Assembly: GCF_020405205.1 (NCBI RefSeq)
Contig: NZ_CP084469.1
Location: forward strand, 3,782,001 to 3,846,000
Direction: 5' to 3'
DNA: 64,000 nucleotides
Source of the DNA: Natrinema salinisoli
Lineage (GTDB): Archaea > Halobacteriota > Halobacteria > Halobacteriales > Natrialbaceae
The notes under the pieces are model-generated. The model did not search any database, was not told the DNA's origin, and saw nothing but the letters and a program-made list of their open reading frames with translations. Positions 33,816 to 42,374 of the stretch are shown here, in pieces; position 1 is the stretch's first letter, and every line of letters begins with the position of its first letter. The position numbers and the translations under genes are program-made.

Positions 33816-35123
33816 ATGGCACAACGAGAAGTCCAACAGGAGTTGTCCGTCGACCAGTACACGCTCGGCCTCGTCGGTCCCGATCAGGAGTGGGCGGGAA
33901 CCGTCGCGGACGGCGGCACGATTCGGACGTACACCCCGCCGGGCTGTTGGGGGCCGATGGTCACACCAGAATTCCACGGCGGCCACGAGGTCACGCGACC
34001 GATCCGGGTCGAAGGAGCGGAGGTCGGCGACGCCGTCGCGCTCCACATTCGAGACGTCGACGTGACGAGCATGGCGACGAGCACGGGATCGATGGACGAG
34101 CGCGAGGGGGCCTTCGGCGACGATCCGTTCGTCGATCACCGCTGTCCGGAGTGTGGCACGGAGTGGCCCGACTCCGTCGTCGAGGGCACTGGCCCGGAAT
34201 CGATCAAGTGCGCCGAGTGCGGCGCGAACGCCTCCTCCTTCGGCTTCGAGTACGGCTACACCGTCGCCTTCGACGACGACAACACCGTCGGGATCACTCT
34301 CGACGAGGACGCCGCCCACGAGCTCGCGAAAGACGCCGACGAGGTGATGGACATCCCCGAGAACTCCCGCCAGCACCCCATCCTGCTGTACGAACCCGGC
34401 GAGATGCCCGGCACGCTGGGTCGGCTGCGCCCGTTCATCGGAAACATCGGGACGACGCCGCCGGTCACGATGCCCGACTCGCACAACGCCGGCGACTTCG
34501 GTCAGTTCCTCATCGGGGCCGAGCACGACTACGGCGTCGACAGCGAGGACGACCTCGAGGCCCGGACTGACGGCCACATGGACATCCCGCAGGTCCGGCC
34601 CGGCGCGACCCTGATCTGTCCCGTCAAGGTCGACGGCGCAGGGATCTACGTCGGCGACCTGCACGCCAATCAGGGCGACGGCGAGCTCTCCCTGCACACG
34701 ACCGACGTGAGCGGATCCGTCACGATGGACGTCGAGGTCATCGAGGACCTCGAGCTCGACGGACCGGTCCTCCTGCCGCCCGAGGAGGACCTGCCGTTCA
34801 TCAGCGAACCCTACAGCGACGAGGAGCGCGAGGCGGGCCGCGAACTCGGTGCCGAGCACGACGTCGACGTCGAAACCGATATGGGCCCGATCCAGGTCGT
34901 CGGCTCCGGCGCGACGGTCAACGACGCCACGCAGAACGCCTTCGACCGCGCGACGAAACTGCTCGACATGACCGAGGGCGAGGTCCGCTCGCGGTGTACG
35001 TTCACCGGCGGCGTCCAGATTGGCCGCCTCCCCGGCGTCGTCCAACTCGACATGCTCGCGCCGATGGCCGTCCTCGAGGACCGCGGCATCGACCACCTGG
35101 TGCGCGAGCAGTACGATCTGTAG
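33816..35123 (+). CDS. Acetamidase/formamidase family protein with an internal zinc-ribbon motif
   Basis: A 435-residue protein starting MAQREVQQELSVDQYTLGLV; an upstream ATG at 33771 is less likely. FmdA/AmdA signatures: IRTYTPPGCWGPMVTPEFHGG, PFIGNIGTTPPVTMPDSHNAGDFG (in pieces), GATLICPVKVDGAGIYVGDLHANQGDGE, SRCTFTGGVQIGRLPGVVQ. It hydrolyses short-chain amides to ammonia and acid, a nitrogen-scavenging reaction. Unusual: an internal C-P-E-C ... C-A-E-C pair (about residues 109-142) that looks like a zinc ribbon. Monocistronic. Confidence 0.88.
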   Translation: MAQREVQQELSVDQYTLGLVGPDQEWAGTVADGGTIRTYTPPGCWGPMVTPEFHGGHEVTRPIRVEGAEVGDAVALHIRDVDVTSMATSTGSMDEREGAFGDDPFVDHRCPECGTEWPDSVVEGTGPESIKCAECGANASSFGFEYGYTVAFDDDNTVGITLDEDAAHELAKDADEVMDIPENSRQHPILLYEPGEMPGTLGRLRPFIGNIGTTPPVTMPDSHNAGDFGQFLIGAEHDYGVDSEDDLEARTDGHMDIPQVRPGATLICPVKVDGAGIYVGDLHANQGDGELSLHTTDVSGSVTMDVEVIEDLELDGPVLLPPEEDLPFISEPYSDEEREAGRELGAEHDVDVETDMGPIQVVGSGATVNDATQNAFDRATKLLDMTEGEVRSRCTFTGGVQIGRLPGVVQLDMLAPMAVLEDRGIDHLVREQYDL

Positions 35124-35144
35124 GCACACTGGCCTCCTTCTTTT

Positions 35145-35255
35145 GCGGTGGCGCGCGCTGTGGCGCGGTGAGCCGACGGCGAACCGCGCAACGAAATTGC
35201 GCGAGGGATGAGTGAGCGCCGTGAGGCGCGAACGAATCGGCTGGGGAGGGCGTGG
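35145..35255 (+). repeat. Dispersed structured intergenic repeat, copy B
   Basis: Starts TGCGGTGGCGCGCGCTG, identical over 17 bases to copy A at 3390, and ends AATCGGCTGGGGAGGGCGTGG (two mismatches to copy A). The interior forms different hairpins (GCGCAACGAAATTGCGC; GCGCC GTGA GGCGC). It lies between convergent genes, 22 bases after the amidase stop codon. Confidence 0.6.
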
Positions 35256-35347
35256 CTATTCCCTGTTGCCGCGATAGCAGCGAACGCTGCTCGTGTCGTT
35301 CACTCCACCGTTTGCCTGTTGGGCAGTTCGACGTGATCACCGATCGT

Positions 35348-36148
35348 CTATATCTCGCGTCCGTCGTAGGCCGCGAGCAACTCCTGCAGATGGGTTTTCA
35401 CCGCCGTTGCTCGCTCCGCCGTCTCGCAGGGCAGCGCCGGCGGCGGATTGTACAGTTTATCCGCGATCCATGAGAGGAATTTCCCGACGGCATCGTCCGG
35501 TAACTCCCCCGGCTCCCAGCCGAGCGCGAGCACCGTCCCGTCCTCACTGATCGTCGCCCGCTCGAGATTCGTCAGTCCGTAGCACGTCGCTTTCTGACCG
35601 TCGAGCGTCTCTACGCAGAGCGAGCCGCCCTGTATTCTCCACTGCCGATCCTCGGCGACCCACTCGAACTGGCTCTCGGTGGGAACCAGACACGCATCGT
35701 GCCCGCTCAGGCCGACGATTTCGCCGGATTGGATCGCAGCATCGAGCAGCGTCGCATCGATTCTCGCATCCGAGTGATGCGGAATCGCCTCGAGCACGGG
35801 CCTTTCGCCGGTGCGGCACTCGAGTTGAAACACGAAGTGTACGCCGGCGATGCCGTCCGTCAGTGCGACCAGCTCGAACAGGGCCTCCTGCCCCGCTTCG
35901 GTGGTCGTCGGAACTCGCCACGCGGTAGCCTCGTTCCGGTCTCGCTCGGGAACCCGTTCCAGCCGATCCCGAACGGCGTCCCACACTCGCCGACAGTCGT
36001 CGCCGTCCGGGTCCATCTCCAGCTCGTCCTCTCGAACCCGGACGATCGCGGTCGTCGTGTCGGAAAGGACCAGCTCGAGGAGTGCCTGGAACTCTTCGGT
36101 GAAGCCCTCGCACTCGAGGTGGTGCGTTCGGTTCAACTCGGCGGACAT
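35348..36148 (-). CDS. Conserved haloarchaeal hypothetical protein
   Basis: A 266-residue acidic cytoplasmic-type protein starting MSAELNRTHHLECEGFTEEF. Mixed alpha/beta: helices at EEFQALLELVLSDT and VWDAVRDRLERVPERD, beta strands in the middle (GVHFVFQLECRTGERPVLEAIPHHSD), and a C-terminal helical part (WIADKLYNPPPALPCETAERATAVKTHLQELLAAY). No signal, membrane segment or known catalytic motif. Same strand as the MoaD-like gene, 58 bases downstream of it. Function unknown. Confidence 0.7.
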   Translation of the reverse strand: MSAELNRTHHLECEGFTEEFQALLELVLSDTTTAIVRVREDELEMDPDGDDCRRVWDAVRDRLERVPERDRNEATAWRVPTTTEAGQEALFELVALTDGIAGVHFVFQLECRTGERPVLEAIPHHSDARIDATLLDAAIQSGEIVGLSGHDACLVPTESQFEWVAEDRQWRIQGGSLCVETLDGQKATCYGLTNLERATISEDGTVLALGWEPGELPDDAVGKFLSWIADKLYNPPPALPCETAERATAVKTHLQELLAAYDGREI

Positions 36149-36206
36149 ATTCCGACGTAGATCGCCGGCTGAAATGAATTTGTTCGACCGATGGGTTCGC
36201 GGCGCT

Positions 36207-36479
36207 TTACGTCGCGGAACCGCCCTGTACGGCGGGAACGACAGACAGAGCCGCGTCTTCCGGAACTCGATCCTCGAGCCCCGCGCGCTCGCCGTCGATC
36301 GAGACCCTGACGCTCGCTCGGATCTCCTCGTCGTCGTAGAGGTGGGGCTCCGCTCGCGGGTACGACTCGACGATTGCCGCCACGGCGTCGGCGACGGTGC
36401 CGCCTGCCCACTCGAGGGTCACCGTCTTGTCGCCGGTCGCACTCCGGACGGGTCCGTACACGGTAACTACCGTCTCCAT
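36207..36479 (-). CDS. MoaD/SAMP-like beta-grasp protein with residues beyond GG
   Basis: A 90-residue protein starting METVVTVYGPVRSATGDKTV. The ubiquitin-like pattern matches SAMP1 in this window (GGTVADAVAAIVESYPRAEP, SVRVSIDGERAGLEDRVPED, AALSVVPAVQGGSAT). Unlike SAMP1, the diglycine is followed by Ser-Ala-Thr, so conjugation or sulfur transfer would need proteolytic exposure of GG, or the protein is not a modifier. Located upstream of a hypothetical gene on the same strand. Confidence 0.78.
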   Translation of the reverse strand: METVVTVYGPVRSATGDKTVTLEWAGGTVADAVAAIVESYPRAEPHLYDDEEIRASVRVSIDGERAGLEDRVPEDAALSVVPAVQGGSAT

Positions 36480-36555
36480 GGTTGAGCAGCGGTGCGACGG
36501 GACAAGAACCTGACTACCGATTCGCCGTCGCGAAACGAAAACGGGCGCTCGAGGC

Positions 36556-36765
36556 TCAGTCGTCGCTCGGCTCGACGCTGCCCGCACCGGTCGAGGCGAC
36601 GTCGTGCTCGCCGATCCACTCCGAGGAGAACAGCGGTGCGGCGGCGAACCCGACCAGTGCGAGTACGAATAGCGTCAACATGACGCCTGCGACGGCCGTG
36701 ATCCCGGTCGTGAGGTTGAACAGGACGATACTCGCTGCGATTCCGCCGGCGATAGCGGGGGTCAT
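36556..36765 (-). CDS. Small membrane protein (69 residues)
   Basis: MTPAIAGGIAASIVLFNLTT, then two hydrophobic helices (GGIAASIVLFNLTTGITAVAG and VMLTLFVLALVGFAAAPLF) and a short acidic tail. Start at the ATG at 36765; an ATG 75 bases upstream adds a polar stretch. No motif. Function unknown; same strand as the MoaD-like gene. Confidence 0.65.
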   Translation of the reverse strand: MTPAIAGGIAASIVLFNLTTGITAVAGVMLTLFVLALVGFAAAPLFSSEWIGEHDVASTGAGSVEPSDD

Positions 36766-36895
36766 TTGCTGTCGGCCGGACGTAGCTCGGCCCCCAATAT
36801 GAGGGTTACTCTGTCCGTCCGGTTTGCGGACTGATACCACTGTTCACGGAGGAAGGGGATCGAATTCGTGGATCGCGAGAGACGATCTGCGTCAC

Positions 36896-37915
36896 TCAGA
36901 GGCGCCGAACCGCGCCGATCGCGCTCGAGAGCGGCGGTGCGTCGAAGAACTCCTGCCCGGTGTAGGCGTTAGCGCCGGCACGGTAGAGATCGCTGGCGGT
37001 CTCGAGGACCGAGTCCTCGAGCGGCTCGGGTGCCTCGTCACAGAGCGCCTTCCAGTCGGCCACGTCTTCTCGTTTCGCCTGGGCTTTGGCGGCGTCGACG
37101 GCCTGGACCCACTCGGGCTGGGTGCGCTTGTGGTACTGGCGGAGCACTTCCTTCGAGAGCTGGGTGCCCTCGTAGCTGAAGCGGTTCTCGTCGAAGGTGC
37201 CGACGACGTCGCCCACGCGGATTTCGCCCTGGTAGTAGAGGCACTCGATCTTGCCGTCCTCGTGGACCAGTCCGGCGGCGTCGGCCTGCTCGGTGATGAT
37301 CCGGTTGACGTCGCGGGCGAGCGACTCCAGGTCGTCGATCGCCGCCTTCCCGGCGATGGCGTCGGCCTCCTCGCGTGCGAGGTACCGATCGCTCTCCTCG
37401 TACTTCGTGGAGAATTCGACGATCGGCTCGTCGAGATCGACTGCCTCCTCGGGCCAGCTATCGATCTCGAGCCCGTGGTCGCCGGGGTCGGTCCGGCTCC
37501 GCAGGCTCGAGCCGACGGGGACTCGGTTGCGGAAGACGATCTCGAGGGGGATCAGGTAGTTCTCGCCGGCCGCGTCGTGGTAGTGGTCGTAGTCGTACTC
37601 CCGGCCCTCGTGAGGCAGGTCGGGCACCTGCGTCAGGTCGATCGCCATCTCCCACGGCGGGTGGGAGGCGTCCGCGAGGTCGACGACGTCTCCGTTCTCG
37701 ACCACGCCGCGGTAGTGGGTCGGGATCCCCTCGCTCTCGAGGAGTTCGAAGTTGAACGCGCCCATCGTACAGAGGCTCGCCCCCTTCTTGGGGATCTGGT
37801 CGGGCATCTTCCCCCAGTCGAAGACGGAGTAGTCGTCCGTGAAGACGAACGCGCCGCGACCGAGTTCCTCGTCGGTCGCCTCGGCTTCGATCCGGAACTC
37901 TTTGACACTCGTCAT
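36896..37915 (-). CDS. purC: Phosphoribosylaminoimidazole-succinocarboxamide synthase
   Basis: A 339-residue protein starting [26 protein letters not shown] synthetase signatures: [24 protein letters not shown] (in pieces), [47 protein letters not shown] and [20 protein letters not shown]. It joins aspartate to CAIR using ATP in de novo purine synthesis. It is the larger archaeal form with a C-terminal extension. Other purine genes in the window: purS, purQ, purU. Monocistronic. Confidence 0.95.
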   Translation of the reverse strand: MTSVKEFRIEAEATDEELGRGAFVFTDDYSVFDWGKMPDQIPKKGASLCTMGAFNFELLESEGIPTHYRGVVENGDVVDLADASHPPWEMAIDLTQVPDLPHEGREYDYDHYHDAAGENYLIPLEIVFRNRVPVGSSLRSRTDPGDHGLEIDSWPEEAVDLDEPIVEFSTKYEESDRYLAREEADAIAGKAAIDDLESLARDVNRIITEQADAAGLVHEDGKIECLYYQGEIRVGDVVGTFDENRFSYEGTQLSKEVLRQYHKRTQPEWVQAVDAAKAQAKREDVADWKALCDEAPEPLEDSVLETASDLYRAGANAYTGQEFFDAPPLSSAIGAVRRL

Positions 37916-38053
37916 ACGAGACACCCCAGGACGTGTCCGCCACCGCAGTTCATATCCCAGTTGCCGTGGCCGGACCGTAAGAAGTTTTCAGTATCGGACC
38001 GGCGGCCGGAAACCGGGGTAGCGCGTCGACGATCGGTTCGAGGGCGCTCGCCC

Positions 38054-38344
38054 TCACTCGTCGTCGACGCTCGCCAGGAGCGATTCCGCCTCTCCCCGAA
38101 GCGGCTCCTCGAGACAGTCCGCGTCGACGAGCTCGCGAAGCGTCGACTCGCACTGGGACGTCGCGACCGACTCGAGGGCGACCCGGCGATACTGCTCGTC
38201 GAGATTCGAGTTGCGGACGAGCCCCTCGAGTTCGTCGCATTCGTTTGCCGTCTTCAGTTCTCGAATCGCGTCCAGCCGCGTTCCCTCGGCGGCGTCCGCT
38301 GCGAGGGCGAGTTCGATACACTCCTCAGGCGTCCGTGAACTCAT
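38054..38344 (-). CDS. Small HEAT-repeat-like helical protein
   Basis: A 96-residue protein starting MSSRTPEECIELALAADAAE. Repeating helix pairs (GTRLDAIRELKTANECDELE, RVALESVATSQCESTLREL, EEPLRGEAESLLASV) resemble HEAT-like scaffolds. No enzyme motif. Likely protein-binding. Upstream ATG at 38365 possible. Confidence 0.65.
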   Translation of the reverse strand: MSSRTPEECIELALAADAAEGTRLDAIRELKTANECDELEGLVRNSNLDEQYRRVALESVATSQCESTLRELVDADCLEEPLRGEAESLLASVDDE

Positions 38345-38584
38345 GGGGGGTCGTTCTCGGGCCACGCCGATAACTCCGAGACTTGCGTTCGACGGATGTG
38401 GGGACGAAAGCGACCGACTCAGGCCAAACGCAGGGAGCAGCCGGTCGGTACGTTTTCCGACTCGGAATCGAACCCGATAGCGTGCACACTGTCACTCCTA
38501 CTCAACACGTCGCACGTCGGCATCCGTCACGAGCCGATGGCCTCGACGAACTGGCGGCTCGTTCCGTCTCGAGGTGGCGATGAC

Positions 38585-39586
38585 GTGAATCCCGTTCCGT
38601 TCGTCCTCGGTGTATTCCTGCTCGTCGCCGTCGTGGTGGATCTCCTGTGGACTACGCTCTGGGTCGAGGGGGGTGCCGGTCCGCTCACCTCGCGACTGAT
38701 GGCGGTGACCTGGAGCGGGTTCCGCCGGGTCGGCGATCGGGGCGCTCGGCTGCTCACTCTCTCGGGACCGGTGATCCTCGTTTTCGGTCTCGTGACCTGG
38801 ATCGCCCTCCTCTGGGGCGGGTGGACGCTCGTCTTCGCGGGTGCCGAGTACCCCCTCATCGATACGGTCGGCGGGGATCCGATCTCCTGGTCGGACCGGG
38901 TGTACTACACCGGGTACACGATATTCACGCTGGGCAACGGCGATCTCGTTCCGCGAGACGGCCCGTGGCAGATCGCGACCACGCTCGCGACGGCCAGTGG
39001 AATGCTCTTCGTCACTCTGAGCGTCACCTACGTCCTCTCCGTCCTCGATGCCGTCACGCAAAAGCGGTCGTTCGCCAGCAGCGTGAGCGGGCTCGGCACT
39101 CGTAGCGACGAGATCCTTCGAACGAGCTGGAACGGCGACGAGTTCGACGGCCTCGAGCTCTCCCTGAACGCGCTCACGTCGCAGCTGAATACGCTCACGG
39201 CGAACCACAAGGCGTACCCGGTCCTCCATTACTTCCATACCGCTCAATCCGATCGGGCACCGGTGACGAGCGTCGCCCTCCTCGACGACACGCTCACGCT
39301 GCTTCGGTTCGGCGTTCCCGAACGGACCCGACCCAGCGATACGATCGTCAAAAACGCCCGGGCGAGCGTCAACAGTTATCTCGGGACCCTCCACGAGGCG
39401 TTTATCCAGCCGGCGGATCGGTCCCCGCCGGCACCGGATATCGAGGCGCTTCGCGATGCGGACGTCCCGACCGTCGCCGACGCCGAGTTCGAGGCGTCCG
39501 TCGCGGATCTGCACGACCGTCGACGGCTATTGCTCGCCCTCGTCGAATCCGACGTTCGACAGTGGCCGTCCTCGGAAACGACGTGA
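38585..39586 (+). CDS. Two-TM-type ion channel protein with TLGNGD filter
   Basis: A 333-residue protein. The GTG at 38585 gives VNPVPFVLGVFLLVAVVVDL as the first membrane helix; an ATG at 38537 is also open. Further helices are VILVFGLVTWIALLWGGWTL and GMLFVTLSVTYVLSVLDAV, with a pore loop between them, YYTGYTIFTLGNGDLVPRDG. The filter reads TLGNGD, where canonical K+ channels have T-V-G-Y-G-D. The C-terminal about 190 residues are soluble and helical. Probably a K+-type channel with altered selectivity or gating. Confidence 0.8.
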   Translation: MNPVPFVLGVFLLVAVVVDLLWTTLWVEGGAGPLTSRLMAVTWSGFRRVGDRGARLLTLSGPVILVFGLVTWIALLWGGWTLVFAGAEYPLIDTVGGDPISWSDRVYYTGYTIFTLGNGDLVPRDGPWQIATTLATASGMLFVTLSVTYVLSVLDAVTQKRSFASSVSGLGTRSDEILRTSWNGDEFDGLELSLNALTSQLNTLTANHKAYPVLHYFHTAQSDRAPVTSVALLDDTLTLLRFGVPERTRPSDTIVKNARASVNSYLGTLHEAFIQPADRSPPAPDIEALRDADVPTVADAEFEASVADLHDRRRLLLALVESDVRQWPSSETT

Positions 39587-39728
39587 CTGGTCTCTCGCGT
39601 CGTAATCGGTGGCCTGCCGGTCCCTCTCCGCGAGGAGAGTGCAGGCGACGGGGCGCTCCGATCTCCTCTCGGGTCCGTGAATCCACAATCCACCATGCTT
39701 TTCTCGCTGTACTGGTATCGTTACGTCG

Positions 39729-41108
39729 ATGGAGCGACCGGTGACCGAGGCCGACCTCACGTTCGAACACGTTCCCGAAACCGACCAGTCGTTCGAGAAC
39801 GCACTGGCGAAAGCACGCGACGGCGACCGACTCGCGGTCGACGACGCGATCGAGTTACTCACGACGGGGACCGAGAGCGAGGGGATCGACCGCCGGCGCA
39901 AGGAACGCGTCCTCGAGGCGGCCGACCGGCGCCGCGCCGAGGAGGTCGGCGAGGAGGTCACCTTCATCGCGAACCTGAACAACAACGTCACGACGGCCTG
40001 TAACGTGGGTTGTCTGTTCTGTAACTTCAAGGACGCCGCCCACACCTTCGAGAGCGACACGGAGATCGAGACGGCCGGTTTCACGAAGACGCCCGCGGAG
40101 TCCCGCGAGATCGTCGCCGACGCCGTCGACCGGGGGATCTACGAGGTCACGTCCGTTTCGGGCCTCCACCCCGCGTTCGCGCTCGACGAGGAACACCGGG
40201 AAATCCTCGACGACCACCCGAACCCGAAGGAGGTCAACTACAAGCCGCCCGAGCTCTACGATACGAGCCCCGGAACCTACACGGATCAGCTGTCGGCGAT
40301 GAGCGTCGACGGCGTCCACGTCCACTCGATGACCCCCGAAGAGGCTTACCACGCCCGCCGGGGGACCGACTGGTCCTACGAGGAGGTCTACCGCCGGCTG
40401 AAAGACGCCGGCCTCGATACCGTCCCCGGAACGGCGGCGGAGATCCTCGTCGAGGAGGTCCGCGAGGTGATCTGCCCCGGCAAGATCAGTTCCGACGGCT
40501 GGCTCGAGGCCATGGAGGCCGCGGCCAACGTCGGTCTCGGGATGACGGCGACGATCATGTACGGCCACGTCGACAACGAGGCCCACCGCGCGATGCACCT
40601 GAAACGGATCCGCGACTTGCAGGATCGGACCGGGAACATCACCGAGTTCGTGCCGCTCTCGTTTATCCACCAGAACACGCCGCTGTTCGAACACGACGTG
40701 GTGAGCGGCGGCCCGAGCATCGACGAGGACGAACTGCTGATCGCCGTCTCGCGGCTCTTCCTCGACAACGTCGAGCACATCCAGTCCTCGTGGGTCAAGT
40801 ACGGCGACGAGCAGGGGCTGAAGATGCTCTCGTGTGGGGCCGACGACTACATGGGGACGATCCTCTCCGAGGAGATCACCAAGCGCGCGGGCGGCGGCTA
40901 CGGCGAGTTCCGGTCGTTCGAGGACTACGTCGAGATGATCGCCTCGATCGGCCGCGTGCCCGTCGAGCGCTCGACCGACTACGAGCAACGCCGCGTCATC
41001 GATCCCGACGATCCGCCCTTCGGCCCACGTCTCGGGCCGAAGGCCGACGGCACGCCGCTGCTGACTCGAGCGGAGCGCGATGAGCGCGCGGTTCCCGCTG
41101 ACGACTGA
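39729..41108 (+). CDS. cofH: 5-amino-6-(D-ribitylamino)uracil-L-tyrosine 4-hydroxyphenyl transferase CofH
   Basis: A 459-residue radical-SAM protein. Cluster motif ACNVGCLFCNFKDAAHTFES (C-x3-C-x2-C, about residues 92-99). CofH features follow: VSGLHPAFALDEEHREIL, VHVHSMTPEEAYHARRGTDW, DTVPGTAAEILVEEVREVIC, PGKISSDGWLEAM and SCGADDYMGTILSEE. It condenses tyrosine with the pyrimidine precursor in F420 deazaflavin synthesis. Its partner cofG is at 52363-53529 on the other strand, so the two are not in one operon. Confidence 0.94.
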   Translation: MERPVTEADLTFEHVPETDQSFENALAKARDGDRLAVDDAIELLTTGTESEGIDRRRKERVLEAADRRRAEEVGEEVTFIANLNNNVTTACNVGCLFCNFKDAAHTFESDTEIETAGFTKTPAESREIVADAVDRGIYEVTSVSGLHPAFALDEEHREILDDHPNPKEVNYKPPELYDTSPGTYTDQLSAMSVDGVHVHSMTPEEAYHARRGTDWSYEEVYRRLKDAGLDTVPGTAAEILVEEVREVICPGKISSDGWLEAMEAAANVGLGMTATIMYGHVDNEAHRAMHLKRIRDLQDRTGNITEFVPLSFIHQNTPLFEHDVVSGGPSIDEDELLIAVSRLFLDNVEHIQSSWVKYGDEQGLKMLSCGADDYMGTILSEEITKRAGGGYGEFRSFEDYVEMIASIGRVPVERSTDYEQRRVIDPDDPPFGPRLGPKADGTPLLTRAERDERAVPADD

Positions 41109-41172
41109 TCAGCCGACGCCGCTCTCTTTTCAGGTGGACGCCGATTCGGACCGTCGGCGCTGCGTCGTCGAT

Positions 41173-42042
41173 TCAGTCGTGTTCCGCCCCCGTCTCAGCG
41201 AACCGATCGATCTCGGAGAGCGCGTCAGCGAACGACACGGACCCCTGCTCTCGGATCCTCGTCGGATCGAGCACGGGGGCGTCGAGGACCTCCTGTGGTG
41301 TCAGCCACGGCCACTCGCAGTCCTCGTTCGTCTCGCTGATCGCGTTGAGTTCGTGCTCGAGGAAATCCGGGCTAAACGGTGCGAGCAACGGTGGGTCGTC
41401 GCTCCCTTCGAACGTATCCTCGTAGTCCGGCACGTCGTCAGCCGTGAGATCGCCCACGACGAGACGCATACTCATCCCGAGAACGTGGTGTGGCCCGCAG
41501 TAGACGTCGTAGACGCCCGGCTCGGTGAACTCGTAGAGCCAGGCGCTACCGACGCTGAGTACCGGCGACGAGAACGGTGGAACCCCGTCGGGAACCCGCT
41601 GCTGGAAGCCCTGTGCAGGGTGGTAGGCCGTAATCGTGTGGTCCGGTGATTCGCCGACGAACTGCACGACATCACCGGTTTCGGCGGAGATGCCGCTCGG
41701 CTCGAAGTGGAAGAACGGCGGGCGGTCCGGACTCTCCGGGTTTTCGGGCATATCAGTGTGGAGTTCGACGGTGTGATCGGGAGAGAGATCATCGGACAGT
41801 GCGTCGGCGTCCGGCGTCGCGAAGCCGTACAGCGGATCGATTTCCCCCGCGCTCGGCCCGGTATCGGCGGTACCGTCCGAATCGGATCCATTACCGCTTC
41901 GGGCGGCTGCGACCCCGCTGCCGAGCGGGAGCGCGATCCCCGCACCGAGGGCTTTCAACAGCGGTCGTCGCTTCCCGTCGAGATACCCGCTCGTCGGTTC
42001 GTGGAACGATTCCCCTGTTCTCTCCGCCTCGGATGACGTCAT
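41173..42042 (-). CDS. Blue copper (plastocyanin/halocyanin-like) protein, Tat-type signal
   Basis: A 289-residue protein. The N-terminus carries a twin-arginine-like segment (KRRPLLKALGAGIALPLGSG) after a long polar leader. The cupredoxin core has type-1 copper ligands in order: His in SPDHTITAYHP, then Cys, His and Met in YDVYCGPHHVLGMSM. A C-terminal about 90-residue acidic extension (PDYEDTFEGSDDPPLLAPF ...) is unusual for halocyanins. It probably transfers electrons outside the membrane. No lipobox Cys is seen, so it would be secreted or held by its N-terminus. Confidence 0.85.
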   Translation of the reverse strand: MTSSEAERTGESFHEPTSGYLDGKRRPLLKALGAGIALPLGSGVAAARSGNGSDSDGTADTGPSAGEIDPLYGFATPDADALSDDLSPDHTVELHTDMPENPESPDRPPFFHFEPSGISAETGDVVQFVGESPDHTITAYHPAQGFQQRVPDGVPPFSSPVLSVGSAWLYEFTEPGVYDVYCGPHHVLGMSMRLVVGDLTADDVPDYEDTFEGSDDPPLLAPFSPDFLEHELNAISETNEDCEWPWLTPQEVLDAPVLDPTRIREQGSVSFADALSEIDRFAETGAEHD

Positions 42043-42374
42043 CGTAAGTCCCTCCAGTTGCCGCCGACTGCATCGACCCCATCGTGTGACGGCTGCAAAT
42101 AGCGACGTGATCGTTTCACGCTGCTAGGATCACCCGCTCGATACGTCGCACGGTCACGCGTTCCGTCGATCACTCGTCGGCCGTATCATGGTAATAACTA
42201 GCATACTGTGGCGAGATCGTGACAACCGTTCGTTGAGAGACGATTGTCGCCCGAGAATCGGTGCGAAGTGAGGACGAGATCGAACGGAATCCGTCCGTTC
42301 GATCGAACGTCGGCGATCGTCTCGGTAGTCTACCAGTAACTGCGTCGTCTCGAGGGTCCGTTAGGGTGGCAGAG
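42043..42374. other. Intergenic region (332 bases) with a strong stem-loop
   Basis: Contains no supportable ORF. It holds the upstream region of the copper protein gene (A/T-rich ATCATGGTAATAACTAGC near 42187-42204) and a perfect 11-bp hairpin at 42278-42304 downstream of the cyclase gene. Confidence 0.6.
42278..42304. terminator. Perfect 11-bp stem-loop downstream of the cyclase gene
   Basis: GATCGAACGGA (42278-42288) pairs with TCCGTTCGATC (42294-42304) around a 5-base loop, about 70 bases after the cyclase stop codon. No T-run follows on the minus strand, so it may stabilise the mRNA end or be a protein-binding palindrome rather than a terminator. Confidence 0.45.
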
